Position numbers and translations under genes: made by a program
The notes under the pieces: generated by a model
Seen by the model: the letters and a program-made list of their open reading frames with translations, nothing else
What the model was told of the DNA's origin: nothing
The model's database searches: none
Shown here: one piece after another, positions 18,775 through 28,637 of the stretch
Layout of the letters: the number at the start of each line of letters is the position of its first letter
How positions within the stretch are numbered: the first letter of the stretch is position 1
From: Bacteroides propionicigenes
Lineage (GTDB): Bacteria; Bacteroidota; Bacteroidia; Bacteroidales; Bacteroidaceae
NCBI RefSeq assembly: GCF_018390535.1
Contig: NZ_JAHBBW010000001.1
Coordinates: forward strand, 372,001-436,000
Length of the DNA stretch: 64,000 nt
Direction: 5' to 3'

Positions 18775-19695
18775 ATGCCTGACTATGATTTAATTGCCAT
18801 ATTAGGTCCCACAGCATCCGGAAAAACCCCATTTGCCGCTGCATTAGCCGCAGAACTCAATACAGAAATCATCAGCGCCGATTCCCGACAAATATACCGG
18901 AATATGGATCTTGGTACAGGTAAAGACCTTGCCGATTACATCGTAAATGGCAAACAAATACCTTACCACCTCATTGACATAGCCAATCCCGGATACAAAT
19001 ACAACGTCTTTGAATACCAACGCGACTTCCTGACTGCTTACGAAAGCATTAAGCAAAAAGAATGCCTACCTATTGTATGTGGCGGGACAGGGATGTACTT
19101 AGAATCAGTACTCAAAGGTTACAAATTGTTACCCGTACCCGAAAATCCCAAATTACGCGCGGATTTAGCTGATAAATCATTGGAAGAACTGACCGAAATA
19201 CTAAAAGGCTATAAAAATCTGCATAATACAACAGATGTAGATACAGTGAAACGTGCTATTCGGGCTATTGAAATCGAAGAATATTATATCCATACCCCGG
19301 TAGACGAACGTTCGTTTCCACACTTAAACAGTCTCATCATAGGTATAGATATAGACAGGGAGCTGCGACGCGAAAAAATTACCCGTCGCCTGCACCAACG
19401 ACTGGAAGAAGGGATGATAGACGAAGTTCGCCGATTGATAGCACAAGGTATCAATCCGGACGACTTAATCTACTATGGGTTAGAATACAAATACCTGACA
19501 CTTCATATCACCGGGCAGCTGACCTATGATGAGATGTTCAGCCAATTGGAAATAGCTATTCATCAGTTTGCCAAGCGCCAGATGACTTGGTTCAGAGGAA
19601 TGGAAAGACGAGGTTTTACCATTCACTGGATGGATGTCCGATGGCCTATGGAAGAAAAGATAGCCTTTGTAAAGTCAAAATTCAAAGAGATTTAG
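18775..19695 (+). CDS. miaA: tRNA dimethylallyltransferase (MiaA)
   Basis: 306 residues, the usual MiaA length. The P-loop GPTASGKT is at residues 11-18 and the DSRQIYRNMDLGTGKD motif follows. It transfers dimethylallyl to A37 of tRNAs reading UNN codons, in the cytoplasm. The P-loop carries Ser in place of the common Val/Thr, as in the second MiaA-type paralogue many Bacteroides carry, so this may not be the only copy in the genome. It is divergent from the xylan locus and starts the plus-strand run. Confidence 0.92.
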   Translation: MPDYDLIAILGPTASGKTPFAAALAAELNTEIISADSRQIYRNMDLGTGKDLADYIVNGKQIPYHLIDIANPGYKYNVFEYQRDFLTAYESIKQKECLPIVCGGTGMYLESVLKGYKLLPVPENPKLRADLADKSLEELTEILKGYKNLHNTTDVDTVKRAIRAIEIEEYYIHTPVDERSFPHLNSLIIGIDIDRELRREKITRRLHQRLEEGMIDEVRRLIAQGINPDDLIYYGLEYKYLTLHITGQLTYDEMFSQLEIAIHQFAKRQMTWFRGMERRGFTIHWMDVRWPMEEKIAFVKSKFKEI

Positions 19696-19813
19696 TACTT
19701 TTGAGAGATGATTGTGAAGTATCAAATAGTAAAATCATAAATAGTCAACGTACCTATGTGTTAAAGATGAAAGATATGTCATGACCGTAGGGAATAAATC
19801 GTAAAATAACCCG

Positions 19814-20740
19814 ATGAGTGTAGAACCTGATAAGTGGGGGGTGATTTATAACCCCAAAGCCGGAACACGCAAGGTGCAGAAGCGGTGGAAAGAAATTAAG
19901 GCATATATGGATAGCAAAGGCGTGTCTTATGATTATGTGCAGTCCGAAGGGTTCGGCTCGGTAGAGCGTCTGGCAGGCATCCTTGCCAGCAACGGCTACC
20001 GTACTATTGTCGTCGTAGGCGGTGACGGTGCACTGAACGATGCCATCAACGGTATCATGCTTTCCAATGCCGAGGATAAAGAGAATATTGCGCTCGGAAT
20101 TATCCCCAATGGCATAGGTAATGACTTTGCCAAATATTGGGAGATGAGCTCGGAATATAAGGAAGCGGTAGATTGCATCATCAATAATCGCCGCCGAAAA
20201 ATAGACGTAGGCACATGCTACTACTATGACGGCGAAAAACATAAGACCCGCTATTTCCTGAATGCCATCAACATCGGTCTCGGAGCCAGCATCGTGAAAA
20301 TCACCGACCAGTGCAAGCGCTTTTGGGGCGTGAAGTTCCTTTCTTATTTCATGGCATTCCTCTCATTGATATTCGAGAGGAAGCTATACCGTGTGCACCT
20401 TAAAATCAATGGAGAGCACATACGCGGACGTATTATGACAATATGTATAGGCAGTGCATGGGGATACGGACAAGCCCCCAGCGCAGTACCCTACAATGGC
20501 TGGCTGGACGTATCGGTCATCTATCGCCCCGAATTATTACAGCTTTTTTCGGGAATATGGATGCTGATGGAAGGGAGAATCCTAAACCACAAAGTAGTAA
20601 AGCCCTATCGTACCCAAAAGATAAAAGTATTACGTGCACAGAATGCTTCCGTAGATTTGGACGGACGCATCCTCGACCGCCATTTTCCATTGGACATCGG
20701 AGTGCTGCACGAAGCGATAACATTGATTATACCAAACTGA
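19814..20740 (+). CDS. Diacylglycerol/lipid kinase (DAGK catalytic domain)
   Basis: 308 residues. The N-terminal DAGK domain contains YNPKAGT and the nucleotide-binding VVVGGDGALNDAINGI, followed by GIIPNGIGNDFAKYW; the C-terminal beta-sandwich is the LCB5/YegS type. Such enzymes phosphorylate diacylglycerol or sphingoid lipids; Bacteroides makes sphingolipids, so the true substrate is open. It lies 29 bp upstream of kdsA and is probably co-transcribed. Confidence 0.88.
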   Translation: MSVEPDKWGVIYNPKAGTRKVQKRWKEIKAYMDSKGVSYDYVQSEGFGSVERLAGILASNGYRTIVVVGGDGALNDAINGIMLSNAEDKENIALGIIPNGIGNDFAKYWEMSSEYKEAVDCIINNRRRKIDVGTCYYYDGEKHKTRYFLNAINIGLGASIVKITDQCKRFWGVKFLSYFMAFLSLIFERKLYRVHLKINGEHIRGRIMTICIGSAWGYGQAPSAVPYNGWLDVSVIYRPELLQLFSGIWMLMEGRILNHKVVKPYRTQKIKVLRAQNASVDLDGRILDRHFPLDIGVLHEAITLIIPN

Positions 20741-20769
20741 AAAACGAACTTTTTATAACTTATAAATAT

Positions 20770-21570
20770 ATGATTGAACTTAAAAATAATCCTGCCGGAA
20801 ATTTCTTCCTATTGGCAGGTCCCTGTGTCATCGAAGGAGAAGATATGGCAATGCGTATTGCCGAGCGTGTAGTAACCATTACCGATAAATTACAAATCCC
20901 TTATGTATTTAAAGGTTCTTACCGCAAGGCAAACCGTTCACGCTTAGACTCATTTATGGGTATAGGCGACGAAAAAGCATTGAAAATCCTACAGAAAGTA
21001 CACGACACGTTCGGAGTACCTACCGTAACAGATATACATGCTGCAGAGGAAGCCGTAATGGCAGCCGAATATGTGGACATCCTACAGATTCCCGCTTTTC
21101 TTTGCAGGCAAACCGACCTACTGGTAACCGCAGCCAAGACCGGCAAAATCATCAATATCAAAAAAGGCCAGTTCCTTTCTCCGCTTGCCATGCGTTTTGC
21201 GGCAGACAAGGTGGTGGAAGCCGGAAATAACAACGTCATGATAACCGAACGTGGAACGACTTTCGGCTATCAAGACCTCGTAGTAGACTATCGCGGGATA
21301 CCGGAAATGCAGACTTTCGGTTTTCCCGTCATACTGGACGTAACCCATTCCCTGCAACAGCCCAACCAAACCAGCGGTGTCACAGGCGGTATGCCGCAAC
21401 TGATTGAAACCGTAGCTAAAGCCGGTATAGCCGTCGGTGCAGACGGCCTGTTCATCGAAACACACGAGAATCCTGCGATAGCCAAGAGCGATGGTGCCAA
21501 TATGTTGAAATTGGATTTATTGGAGGGACTTTTAACTAAATTAGTACGTATCCGGGAAGCGATTAAATAA
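20770..21570 (+). CDS. kdsA: 3-deoxy-8-phosphooctulonate (KDO-8-P) synthase
   Basis: 266 residues from the ATG at 20770. The frame is open upstream to 20443, but that part overlaps the lipid kinase and does not look like KdsA. Signatures: LAGPCVIEGED, FKGSYRKANRSR (KxxFxKANR type), LQIPAFLCRQTDLL, KKGQFLSP, VTHSLQQP. It condenses phosphoenolpyruvate with arabinose-5-phosphate, making the KDO precursor for lipid A core. Confidence 0.97.
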   Translation: MIELKNNPAGNFFLLAGPCVIEGEDMAMRIAERVVTITDKLQIPYVFKGSYRKANRSRLDSFMGIGDEKALKILQKVHDTFGVPTVTDIHAAEEAVMAAEYVDILQIPAFLCRQTDLLVTAAKTGKIINIKKGQFLSPLAMRFAADKVVEAGNNNVMITERGTTFGYQDLVVDYRGIPEMQTFGFPVILDVTHSLQQPNQTSGVTGGMPQLIETVAKAGIAVGADGLFIETHENPAIAKSDGANMLKLDLLEGLLTKLVRIREAIK

Positions 21571-21643
21571 AAAAACAAAAACGTTTTGTGATTTATTATT
21601 TACCGTTTCGACAGATAAGGCAAAAACATTTTAAAATCAAATA

Positions 21644-24466
21644 ATGATGAAACATTTATTACGCAACTTATGGATTGTTGCATTAATCGTATGCTGTAAC
21701 TTCCAGCAGGTATTTGCCCAACAAATGCCCCCTATTCCTATCGACAAGGATGTCCGCATCGGCAAACTGGATAACGGATTAACTTATTACATCCGCAAAA
21801 ACAGTCTTCCCGCCAACCGGGCCGACTTCTATATTGCCCAAAAAGTAGGTTCCATACAAGAAGAAGACAACCAACGCGGTCTAGCCCATTTCCTTGAACA
21901 TATGTGCTTCAATGGAACAACTCACTTTCCCGGTAACTCCCTGATACAGTATCTGGAACGTATCGGTGTGAAATTTGGTGAGAACCTCAACGCCTATACC
22001 TCTATAGACGAAACAGTCTACAACATTTCCAACGTACCGGTCGGCACTCCGGGCGCCATCGACTCCTGTCTGTTGATTCTGCACGACTGGAGTAACGATC
22101 TTATTCTGGATCCCAAAGAGATTGATAAAGAACGTGGCGTTATCAATGAAGAATGGCGTACCCGCATGAGCGCCATGCAACGTTTTCAGGAAAAAATGCT
22201 TCCAACGATGTTTGCCGGAACCAAATACGCCAACTGTTTCCCCATCGGAACAATGGATGTTGTGATGAATTTCAAGCCTCAAACACTAAGAGACTATTAC
22301 GAAAAGTGGTATCGTCCCGATTTGCAAGGGATAGTAGTGGTAGGTGACATTGATGTAGATGCCATTGAAGCTCTAATCAAAAAAACATTTGCCGACATTC
22401 CCTCACAACCCAATGCCGCCAAACGTGAATATTATCCTGTAACCGACAATAAAGAACCTATCATATTGGTTGCCAAAGACAAAGAACAGCCATATGTACA
22501 AACCTTCATTTTCAACAAGCATGAAGCCACTCCCGATGAAGAAAAGAACAATGTAGGCTACCTGATGCAAAACTATGCAGCGACCCTCATCACCAATATG
22601 CTGAACGCACGTCTGAACGAGTTGCTCCAGGTTGCCAACCCACCTTACATCTACGCTACAACATACGATGATGATTTCTTCGTAGCCAAGACAAAGGATG
22701 CTCTCACCAGTGTCGTAGTTTGCAAAGAAGATGCCATTGAAAACGGTATCACAACCATTCTCCGCGAAATAGAACGCGCCCGCCAATTCGGATTCACAGA
22801 AACAGAATACAGTCGTGCCCGTGCAGAATATTTACGCCACTTGGAGTCCGCTTTCCAAGAACGCGACAAACGTAAGAACGAAAGTTATGTAAAAGAATAT
22901 GTCCGCCACTTCCTCGACAACGAGCCTATTCCGGGAATTGCCGACGAATATGCCATCATCAACCAAATAGCTCCGGCTATTCCGGTAGCTGCCCTGAACC
23001 AAATGATGCAACAAATGGTGACAGACAGTAACCAAGTCGTTGCTCTGTTTGGTCCTGAAAAAGAAGGTCTGACACTTCCTACGGAAGAGGCTCTTAAGAA
23101 TCTTCTGAAAGAAGTAAAATCAGAGAAACTGACTCCGTATGTAGACAAAGTTTCTAACGAGCCTTTGATGAAGGAAGCCCCGAAAGGCGGTAAAATCGTT
23201 TCTGAAAAGAAAGATGATATCTTTGGAACTACTATGCTGACACTGTCCAACGGTGTAAAAGTCATCATTAAAAAGACAGATTTCAAAGCTGACGAAATCC
23301 GCATGAAAGGTGTTAGTATGGGTGGCAGTTCACTCTTCCCCGATTCGGAAATCATCAACATCAACGGACTGGATGCGGTAGCATTAGGTGGTCTGGGTAA
23401 TTTCAGCGCTATTGAACTTGAAAAGACTTTAGCCGGTAAAAAAGCTTCCGTAAACTATGGTATCGGTGATAAGACAGAGGCCGTAGTCGGCAATTGCTCT
23501 CCTAAAGACTTTGAGACAATGATGCAACTCACCTATCTTACTTTCACCGCTCCGAGACGTGACAATGACGCTTTTGCATCCTACAAGAACCGCAGCAAAG
23601 CCGAATTGCAGAATATGGACCTGAATCCCGGCTCTTCATTCAGCGATTCCATCACCTCCACTCTCTACATGAAGCATCCCAGAACCCTGCGTATGAAAGC
23701 CGACATGGTGGACAAGATGGATTATGACAAAATCCTGTCTATGTATCAAGACCGCTTCAAAGATGCCAGCGACTTCACCTTCATCTTTGTAGGAAATGTT
23801 GACGTAGAAGCCGTGAAACCCCTGATTGAATCTTACTTGGGTTCATTACCTTCCATCAACCGCAAGGAAACGTTCAAAGACAATCACATTGCAATGCGTA
23901 AGGGTGTCTACAAGAATGAATTTATCCGCCAACAGGAAACTCCGAAAGTAAACAATTTCATCTGTTATAGCGGCACTTGCCAATACAACCTTCGCAATGA
24001 CATCCTTATGAGCATGACCGACCAGCTTCTGAACCTTATCTACACCGAAAAAGTACGTGAAGACGAAGGCGGTACTTACGGTGTATATCCGAGAGGACAA
24101 CTCCTTAAATATCCGACGGAGAAAGCCGTCCTTCAAATCTTCTTCAATACAGCTCCCGAAAAACAAGACAAACTGATGAAGATTATCTATGCCGAGGCAG
24201 AAGCCTTTGCCAAGAACGGTCCTGACGAAGCCAGCCTGAACAAGGTGAAAGAATATATGCTGAAGAAGCATAATGAAGACCTGAAAGAAAACGGTTATTG
24301 GCTGAACAGCATAGACGAGTATCTGTATACCGGCGTAAACCCGGTGAAGGACTACGAAAAAATCATTAACAGTATCACCACCAAGGACGTTCAGCGCTTT
24401 GCCGACGAACTCTTGAAACAAAAGAATCAAATCACTGTTTCAATGATTAGTCCCGAAAAGAAATAA
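21644..24466 (+). CDS. M16 family zinc metallopeptidase (pitrilysin-like), secreted
   Basis: 940 residues with a signal peptide cut after VFAQ. The inverted zinc motif HFLEH is at 82-86 with the distal Glu in the 'INEEW' helix. The N-terminal half is a catalytic M16 pair and the C-terminal half (about 540-940) a second, inactive pair, giving the full two-lobed shell that degrades peptides in the periplasm. No operon partner is obvious; an ABC exporter follows after a terminator. Confidence 0.93.
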   Translation: MMKHLLRNLWIVALIVCCNFQQVFAQQMPPIPIDKDVRIGKLDNGLTYYIRKNSLPANRADFYIAQKVGSIQEEDNQRGLAHFLEHMCFNGTTHFPGNSLIQYLERIGVKFGENLNAYTSIDETVYNISNVPVGTPGAIDSCLLILHDWSNDLILDPKEIDKERGVINEEWRTRMSAMQRFQEKMLPTMFAGTKYANCFPIGTMDVVMNFKPQTLRDYYEKWYRPDLQGIVVVGDIDVDAIEALIKKTFADIPSQPNAAKREYYPVTDNKEPIILVAKDKEQPYVQTFIFNKHEATPDEEKNNVGYLMQNYAATLITNMLNARLNELLQVANPPYIYATTYDDDFFVAKTKDALTSVVVCKEDAIENGITTILREIERARQFGFTETEYSRARAEYLRHLESAFQERDKRKNESYVKEYVRHFLDNEPIPGIADEYAIINQIAPAIPVAALNQMMQQMVTDSNQVVALFGPEKEGLTLPTEEALKNLLKEVKSEKLTPYVDKVSNEPLMKEAPKGGKIVSEKKDDIFGTTMLTLSNGVKVIIKKTDFKADEIRMKGVSMGGSSLFPDSEIININGLDAVALGGLGNFSAIELEKTLAGKKASVNYGIGDKTEAVVGNCSPKDFETMMQLTYLTFTAPRRDNDAFASYKNRSKAELQNMDLNPGSSFSDSITSTLYMKHPRTLRMKADMVDKMDYDKILSMYQDRFKDASDFTFIFVGNVDVEAVKPLIESYLGSLPSINRKETFKDNHIAMRKGVYKNEFIRQQETPKVNNFICYSGTCQYNLRNDILMSMTDQLLNLIYTEKVREDEGGTYGVYPRGQLLKYPTEKAVLQIFFNTAPEKQDKLMKIIYAEAEAFAKNGPDEASLNKVKEYMLKKHNEDLKENGYWLNSIDEYLYTGVNPVKDYEKIINSITTKDVQRFADELLKQKNQITVSMISPEKK

Positions 24467-24474
24467 AGGCATTT

Positions 24475-24537
24475 ACCTTTAGAGTTGTAAAGCTGACCTT
24501 TAGAGTTGCAGAGTAGACCTTTAGATTTGTAGAACAG
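24475..24537. repeat. Three 21-bp tandem repeats after the M16 peptidase stop
   Basis: ACCTTTAGAGTTGTAAAGCTG at 24475 and two similar 21-base copies at 24496 and 24517, with no spacers, begin 8 bases after the stop codon. The reverse complement of the 21-bp repeats at 61045-61107 is clearly related (CACTTTAGAGATGCAGAGTGG), so this is a dispersed repeat family. Confidence 0.75.
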
Positions 24538-24604
24538 AGCTTCACGAATCATATCATCAGCAAAGAGGCTTTCAGCTTTCCAACCTCAAAAACAGTTTTT
24601 AAAA

Positions 24605-24637
24605 AAGGCTGCGTTGTTCGTAAGGCAGCGCAGCCTT
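24605..24637 (+). terminator. Intrinsic terminator
   Basis: Stem AAGGCTGCG / CGCAGCCTT with a 15-base loop and a following T-run, after the M16 gene and before the ABC permease. Confidence 0.75.
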
Positions 24638-24665
24638 TTTCATATACACTAACCACCCATCCATT

Positions 24666-26153
24666 ATGAGCCTCTTTATAGAATTACGTAAACAAGGAAA
24701 GTTGGCTGCCAAGCGAAACCCAATGTATGAAAAGAACAAATTCGGAAAGTTCTGGATGTACTTCATGGCTGTGTTCTGGGCCGGCTATCTGATTTTTCTC
24801 GGAACATTGTTTGCTATTGCTTTCAGTGACAGTTCAACCGAGGCATACCATGTATTGAACAGCGGACTGATATTTGTTCTTGCTTTGGACTTCCTGATGC
24901 GCTTCCCGTTTCAGAAGACGCCCACCCAAGAAGTAAAACCTTACCTCCTGCTACCGATAAGACGCAATCGCCTCATTGACTTCCTGCTGATACGTTCCGG
25001 ACTAAACGGTTTCAACCTGATATGGCTCTTCTTCTTTGTTCCGTTCGCTATCATCAGCATCACTAAATTCTATGGTATAACAGGCGTGCTGACCTATAGT
25101 ATCGGAATATGGTTATTGATGGTACTCAACAATTACTGGTTCCTGCTATGCCGCACATTAATGAACGAACGCATCTGGTGGATAGCCTTGCCGGTATTGG
25201 TGTACGGAGCCATAGCGGCCGGACTGTTCATACCGGAAAACAGCCTGCTATTTGATTGGTCTACCGACTTGGGAGAAGAATTTATCCTCGGGCATCTTAT
25301 TGCTTTCATCGGGACATCCGCAGCTATCGCAGTGCTATGGTTCATCAACCGCAGACTAATGATTAAACTGATTTACAACGAAATAAACAAAGTAGAAGAC
25401 ACTAAGGTAAAGCATGTATCCGAATACAAGTTCTTGGACCGCTACGGTGAAATCGGAGAGTATATGCGACTGGAACTGAAGATGCTACTGCGCAACAAAG
25501 TCTGCAAGACGGCCCTGCGCACTGTATTCTTGGTTGTCATAGCCTTTACCTGCGCCCTGAGTTTTACCGAAGTATACGATGGCCAGGGGATGAAGAGTTT
25601 TATCATGGTCTACAACTTTGTGATTTTCGGTATTCTGTTCCTGTCGAGCCTGATGAGCTACGAAGGCAATTATATTGACGGGCTGATGAGTCGCAAAGAG
25701 TCTATCTATACATTGCTCCGCGCCAAGTATATCTTATACAGCATTGCCATACTCATACCCCTAATCCTGATGATACCCGCCATGGCAAGCGGCAAACTAT
25801 CTGTACTGAGTTGCATTGCCTGGGCCATATTTGTAGCCGGTGGCGTTTACTTCTGCCTGTTCCAATTGGCAGTATACAACAACAAGACGGTGGATTTGAA
25901 TGCCAAAATGACCAACCGCCAAAATATGGGAACCGGACTACAGAACCTGATTTCCGGAGCGGCATTCGGTGTGCCCCTTCTTATGAACTTTACACTGACA
26001 GCCTTTTTCGGTCCCACCGTTACAGCTTGGATATTGATTGCAATCGGTGCGGGATTTATACTGACTTCTCGTTTTTGGTTGAAGAACGTGTATCATCGTT
26101 TCATGAAACGACGCTACAAGAATATGGAAGGATTCAGAGACAGCAGACAATGA
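24666..26153 (+). CDS. ABC-2-like permease, DUF5687 family
   Basis: 495 residues with about 10-12 hydrophobic segments and a long charged loop near 240-275. No ATPase motif. It ends 25 bp before an ABC ATPase gene, so the two most likely form an exporter in the inner membrane. The start is placed at the ATG 28 bases after the terminator stem. The cargo is unknown. Confidence 0.8.
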   Translation: MSLFIELRKQGKLAAKRNPMYEKNKFGKFWMYFMAVFWAGYLIFLGTLFAIAFSDSSTEAYHVLNSGLIFVLALDFLMRFPFQKTPTQEVKPYLLLPIRRNRLIDFLLIRSGLNGFNLIWLFFFVPFAIISITKFYGITGVLTYSIGIWLLMVLNNYWFLLCRTLMNERIWWIALPVLVYGAIAAGLFIPENSLLFDWSTDLGEEFILGHLIAFIGTSAAIAVLWFINRRLMIKLIYNEINKVEDTKVKHVSEYKFLDRYGEIGEYMRLELKMLLRNKVCKTALRTVFLVVIAFTCALSFTEVYDGQGMKSFIMVYNFVIFGILFLSSLMSYEGNYIDGLMSRKESIYTLLRAKYILYSIAILIPLILMIPAMASGKLSVLSCIAWAIFVAGGVYFCLFQLAVYNNKTVDLNAKMTNRQNMGTGLQNLISGAAFGVPLLMNFTLTAFFGPTVTAWILIAIGAGFILTSRFWLKNVYHRFMKRRYKNMEGFRDSRQ

Positions 26154-26178
26154 GGTTTATAATTTAGATTTATAATTT

Positions 26179-26946
26179 ATGGCTATGATTCAGATAAATA
26201 ATTTACAAAAACGCTTTGGCGAAAAGACCGCCGTAGATATCGACAACTACACCATCCATCAAGGTGATATGTTAGGTTTGGTAGGTAATAACGGAGCCGG
26301 AAAGACTACCCTTTTCCGACTGATACTGGATTTATTGCAAGCCGACCGCGGCAATGTCACCATCAATGACATAGATGTATGTAAAAACGAGGATTGGAAG
26401 AAATTTACCGGCGCCTTCATTGACGACGGTTTCCTGATAGACTATCTCACCCCGGAGGAATATTTCTATTTCATCGGCAGGATGTACGGTCTGAAAAAAG
26501 AAGAAGTAGATGAACGTATCGCTCCCTTTGAACGCTTCATGAACGGTGAAGTCATGGGACAGAAGAAGTTCATACGCAATTTCTCAGCCGGAAACAAACA
26601 AAAAATAGGTATCATCTCCGCCATGCTGCATCATCCGCAACTACTGATATTGGACGAACCCTTCAACTTCCTCGACCCCAGTTCGCAGTCCATCATCAAG
26701 CAACTGCTGAAAAAGTACAACGAAGAACACGGAGCCACCGTCATCATCTCCAGTCACAACCTTAACCACACGGTAGATGTATGCCCGCGCATCGCCTTGT
26801 TGGAACACGGAATTATCATTCGTGACATACAAAACGAGAACAATTCGGCAGAAAAGGAACTGGAAGCCTATTTCAATGTCAGCGTAGAAGAAGCCGATAC
26901 AGGAGTTGCAGATAGTACAGACGAAGAAACACCCGCAGAAGAATAA
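26179..26946 (+). CDS. ABC transporter ATP-binding protein
   Basis: 255 residues. Walker A GNNGAGKTT, a signature loop reading FSAGNKQKIG (a degenerate LSGGQ, common in ABC-2 exporters), Walker B LLILDEPFNFLD and the switch His in SSHNLNH. ATG at 26185 is an alternative start. An acidic tail (about 230-255) is unusual but low in complexity. Partner of the upstream permease. Confidence 0.93.
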   Translation: MAMIQINNLQKRFGEKTAVDIDNYTIHQGDMLGLVGNNGAGKTTLFRLILDLLQADRGNVTINDIDVCKNEDWKKFTGAFIDDGFLIDYLTPEEYFYFIGRMYGLKKEEVDERIAPFERFMNGEVMGQKKFIRNFSAGNKQKIGIISAMLHHPQLLILDEPFNFLDPSSQSIIKQLLKKYNEEHGATVIISSHNLNHTVDVCPRIALLEHGIIIRDIQNENNSAEKELEAYFNVSVEEADTGVADSTDEETPAEE

Positions 26947-26948
26947 GC

Positions 26949-27461
26949 ATGAAACAATCCTTTTCTTATACAATTGCTCTCATAGGGTTAGTATTCTGTT
27001 TAAGTTCCTGCCATACTGCCGCTCCCCGCTTTGACTATAAGGCCCTGGCAAAAGCCTCTGTGCGTCTGGGTATGGATATTGAATTGACAGACAACCACAA
27101 ACTCTATATCAATGCAGCCGGATGGATAGGTACTCCCTATCGGTCCGGCGGCGACAACAAGCATGGAACGGACTGTTCCGGTCTGGTATCCCAACTTTAT
27201 AAGAAAACCTACCGCATACACTTATCGCGCAGCACGGACGGGCAACTAAAAGAAAGCCACAGAATAGCCCGCCGCAACCTGCGTGAAGGAGACTTGGTGT
27301 TTTTCACCAGCCGCTCATCGCGTAAAAAGGTAGCCCATGTAGGCATCTATTTGAAAGACGGCAAGTTCATTCATGCCAGCACCAGTCAGGGAGTCATCGT
27401 CAGCAGTCTCAAAGAGAAGTACTATACGCAATACTGGCTCTGCGGAGGTAGGATACAATAA
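26949..27461 (+). CDS. NlpC/P60 (C40) cell-wall peptidase lipoprotein
   Basis: 170 residues, lipobox LSSC (Cys21). Catalytic Cys76 in GTDCSGL, His130 in KVAHVGIY and a third polar His142. These enzymes cut gamma-D-Glu-diaminopimelate links in peptidoglycan stem peptides. It begins 2 bp after the ATPase stop and is probably co-transcribed. Confidence 0.92.
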   Translation: MKQSFSYTIALIGLVFCLSSCHTAAPRFDYKALAKASVRLGMDIELTDNHKLYINAAGWIGTPYRSGGDNKHGTDCSGLVSQLYKKTYRIHLSRSTDGQLKESHRIARRNLREGDLVFFTSRSSRKKVAHVGIYLKDGKFIHASTSQGVIVSSLKEKYYTQYWLCGGRIQ

Positions 27462-27549
27462 AGCGCAAAGCAGCTAATATTAAGAAATCCAATAAACAAG
27501 TGTAACACAAAATTCCGATTTATTCATAACTTCGCCCACAAAAAAACTT

Positions 27550-28299
27550 ATGAATTATACAACCTACCTCTTTGATTTCGACTATACGCTTGCCGATTCT
27601 TCGCGTGGCATTGTTACTTGCTTTCGCAACGTGCTGAACCGCCATGGCTACACTCGCCCCACAGACGACGACATTAAGCGTACCATCGGCAAGACATTGG
27701 AAGATTCTTTTTCCATTCTTTCCGGTGTAACCGATCCCCTGCAACTTGCCGAATTCAAAAAAGAATACGTAAGAGAGGCAGATACGCATATGACCGTCAA
27801 CACGGTACTGTTCCTTGAAACCAAATCCGTACTGATAGCTTTAAAAGATTCCGGCGCCCGCATAGGAATCATCTCCACCAAGTTTCGCTATCGCATAAAA
27901 GAACTGCTGAGCCAGCACTTTCCTGAAGATTTTCTAGACATCATCATCGGCGGAGAAGACGTAAAAACACCCAAACCCTCCCCCGAAGGGCTCTTGCTTG
28001 CCATCAAACAGCTACACACCACTAAAGCCGAAACACTGTACATCGGCGACAGTACGGTAGATGCGGAAACAGCCCAAAAGGCAGGGGTGGACTTTGCAGG
28101 CATCACGCATGGCATGACCACCGCCGAAGAACTGCAACGCTACCCGCACAAAAAGATAATGAGCAGCTTGGAAGAGTTGTTAGAGCAAGAGCCGCTGCCC
28201 GTCGTTGCTCCGAAGAACACAAACATACGGCGCATCCTCTTGCTGCTGGCACTTTTCGCCGTATTCGTCGCACTTTTCTGTTTCCTTACTTACGCATAA
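27550..28299 (+). CDS. HAD hydrolase (phosphoglycolate phosphatase-like) with C-terminal membrane anchor
   Basis: 249 residues. Motif I FDFDYTLAD at residues 8-16, motif II IIST, a KPSPEG motif III Lys and motif IV GDSTVDAETA. The cap is helical (C1). A hydrophobic stretch (about 227-247) at the very C-terminus suggests a tail-anchored form, not usual for Gph. Substrate unknown; the family removes phosphate from small sugars or nucleotides. Confidence 0.85.
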   Translation: MNYTTYLFDFDYTLADSSRGIVTCFRNVLNRHGYTRPTDDDIKRTIGKTLEDSFSILSGVTDPLQLAEFKKEYVREADTHMTVNTVLFLETKSVLIALKDSGARIGIISTKFRYRIKELLSQHFPEDFLDIIIGGEDVKTPKPSPEGLLLAIKQLHTTKAETLYIGDSTVDAETAQKAGVDFAGITHGMTTAEELQRYPHKKIMSSLEELLEQEPLPVVAPKNTNIRRILLLLALFAVFVALFCFLTYA

Positions 28300-28317
28300 T
28301 TCCTGCAAGATTTAAAT

Positions 28318-28381
28318 CGTTCCTTCATGGAGAACTTTTCGTTCCTCCACGGTGGAACGAAAAGTTCTCCATGAAGGAACG
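28318..28381. repeat. Perfect 28-bp inverted repeat with 8-base loop
   Basis: Arms 28318-28345 and 28354-28381 pair without mismatch. A third related piece, GTTCCCCGTGGTGGAAC, follows at 28386-28402. There is no T-run after it. It lies in the 338-bp gap between the HAD gene and rplU; the rest of the gap holds the rplU promoter and leader. Confidence 0.8.
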
Positions 28382-28514
28382 AAATGTTCCCCGTGGTGGA
28401 ACGAATAGCAATTCACGCTTCTGTTGCCTGACACCGCTTCCGGAACACCGGCTTATCGCGGGAAAACCGTCTAAACATGAAAATATTAATTGTCTTAAAA
28501 AAGAGGAAGAAACA

Positions 28515-28546
28515 TTTGCCCGTTCCAAATAAAAGAGGTACTTTTG
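28515..28546 (+). promoter_or_regulatory. rplU-rpmA promoter
   Basis: TTTG (28515-28518), 20 bases, then TACTTTTG (28539-28546), matching Bacteroides -33/-7 elements. It leaves a leader of about 85 bases before rplU, which could hold an L21-type autoregulatory element, although no specific structure was proven. Confidence 0.6.
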
Positions 28547-28637
28547 TGCCCGATTATTCCGCACCGGGTTTAATTAAGTGCTTTCTAAGTGATTAGAGAC
28601 CACCCGACGGAGCTAACTTATACATTATATATAAGAA

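Noticed and set aside
20443..20769. Upstream in-frame extension of kdsA
   Set aside because: Overlaps the lipid kinase gene, Pro/Arg/Ser-rich and unlike KdsA; the ATG at 20770 matches family length.
24475..24537. Short tandem repeats considered as a CRISPR array
   Set aside because: Period is 21 bp without unique spacers and there are no cas genes; a simple tandem repeat.
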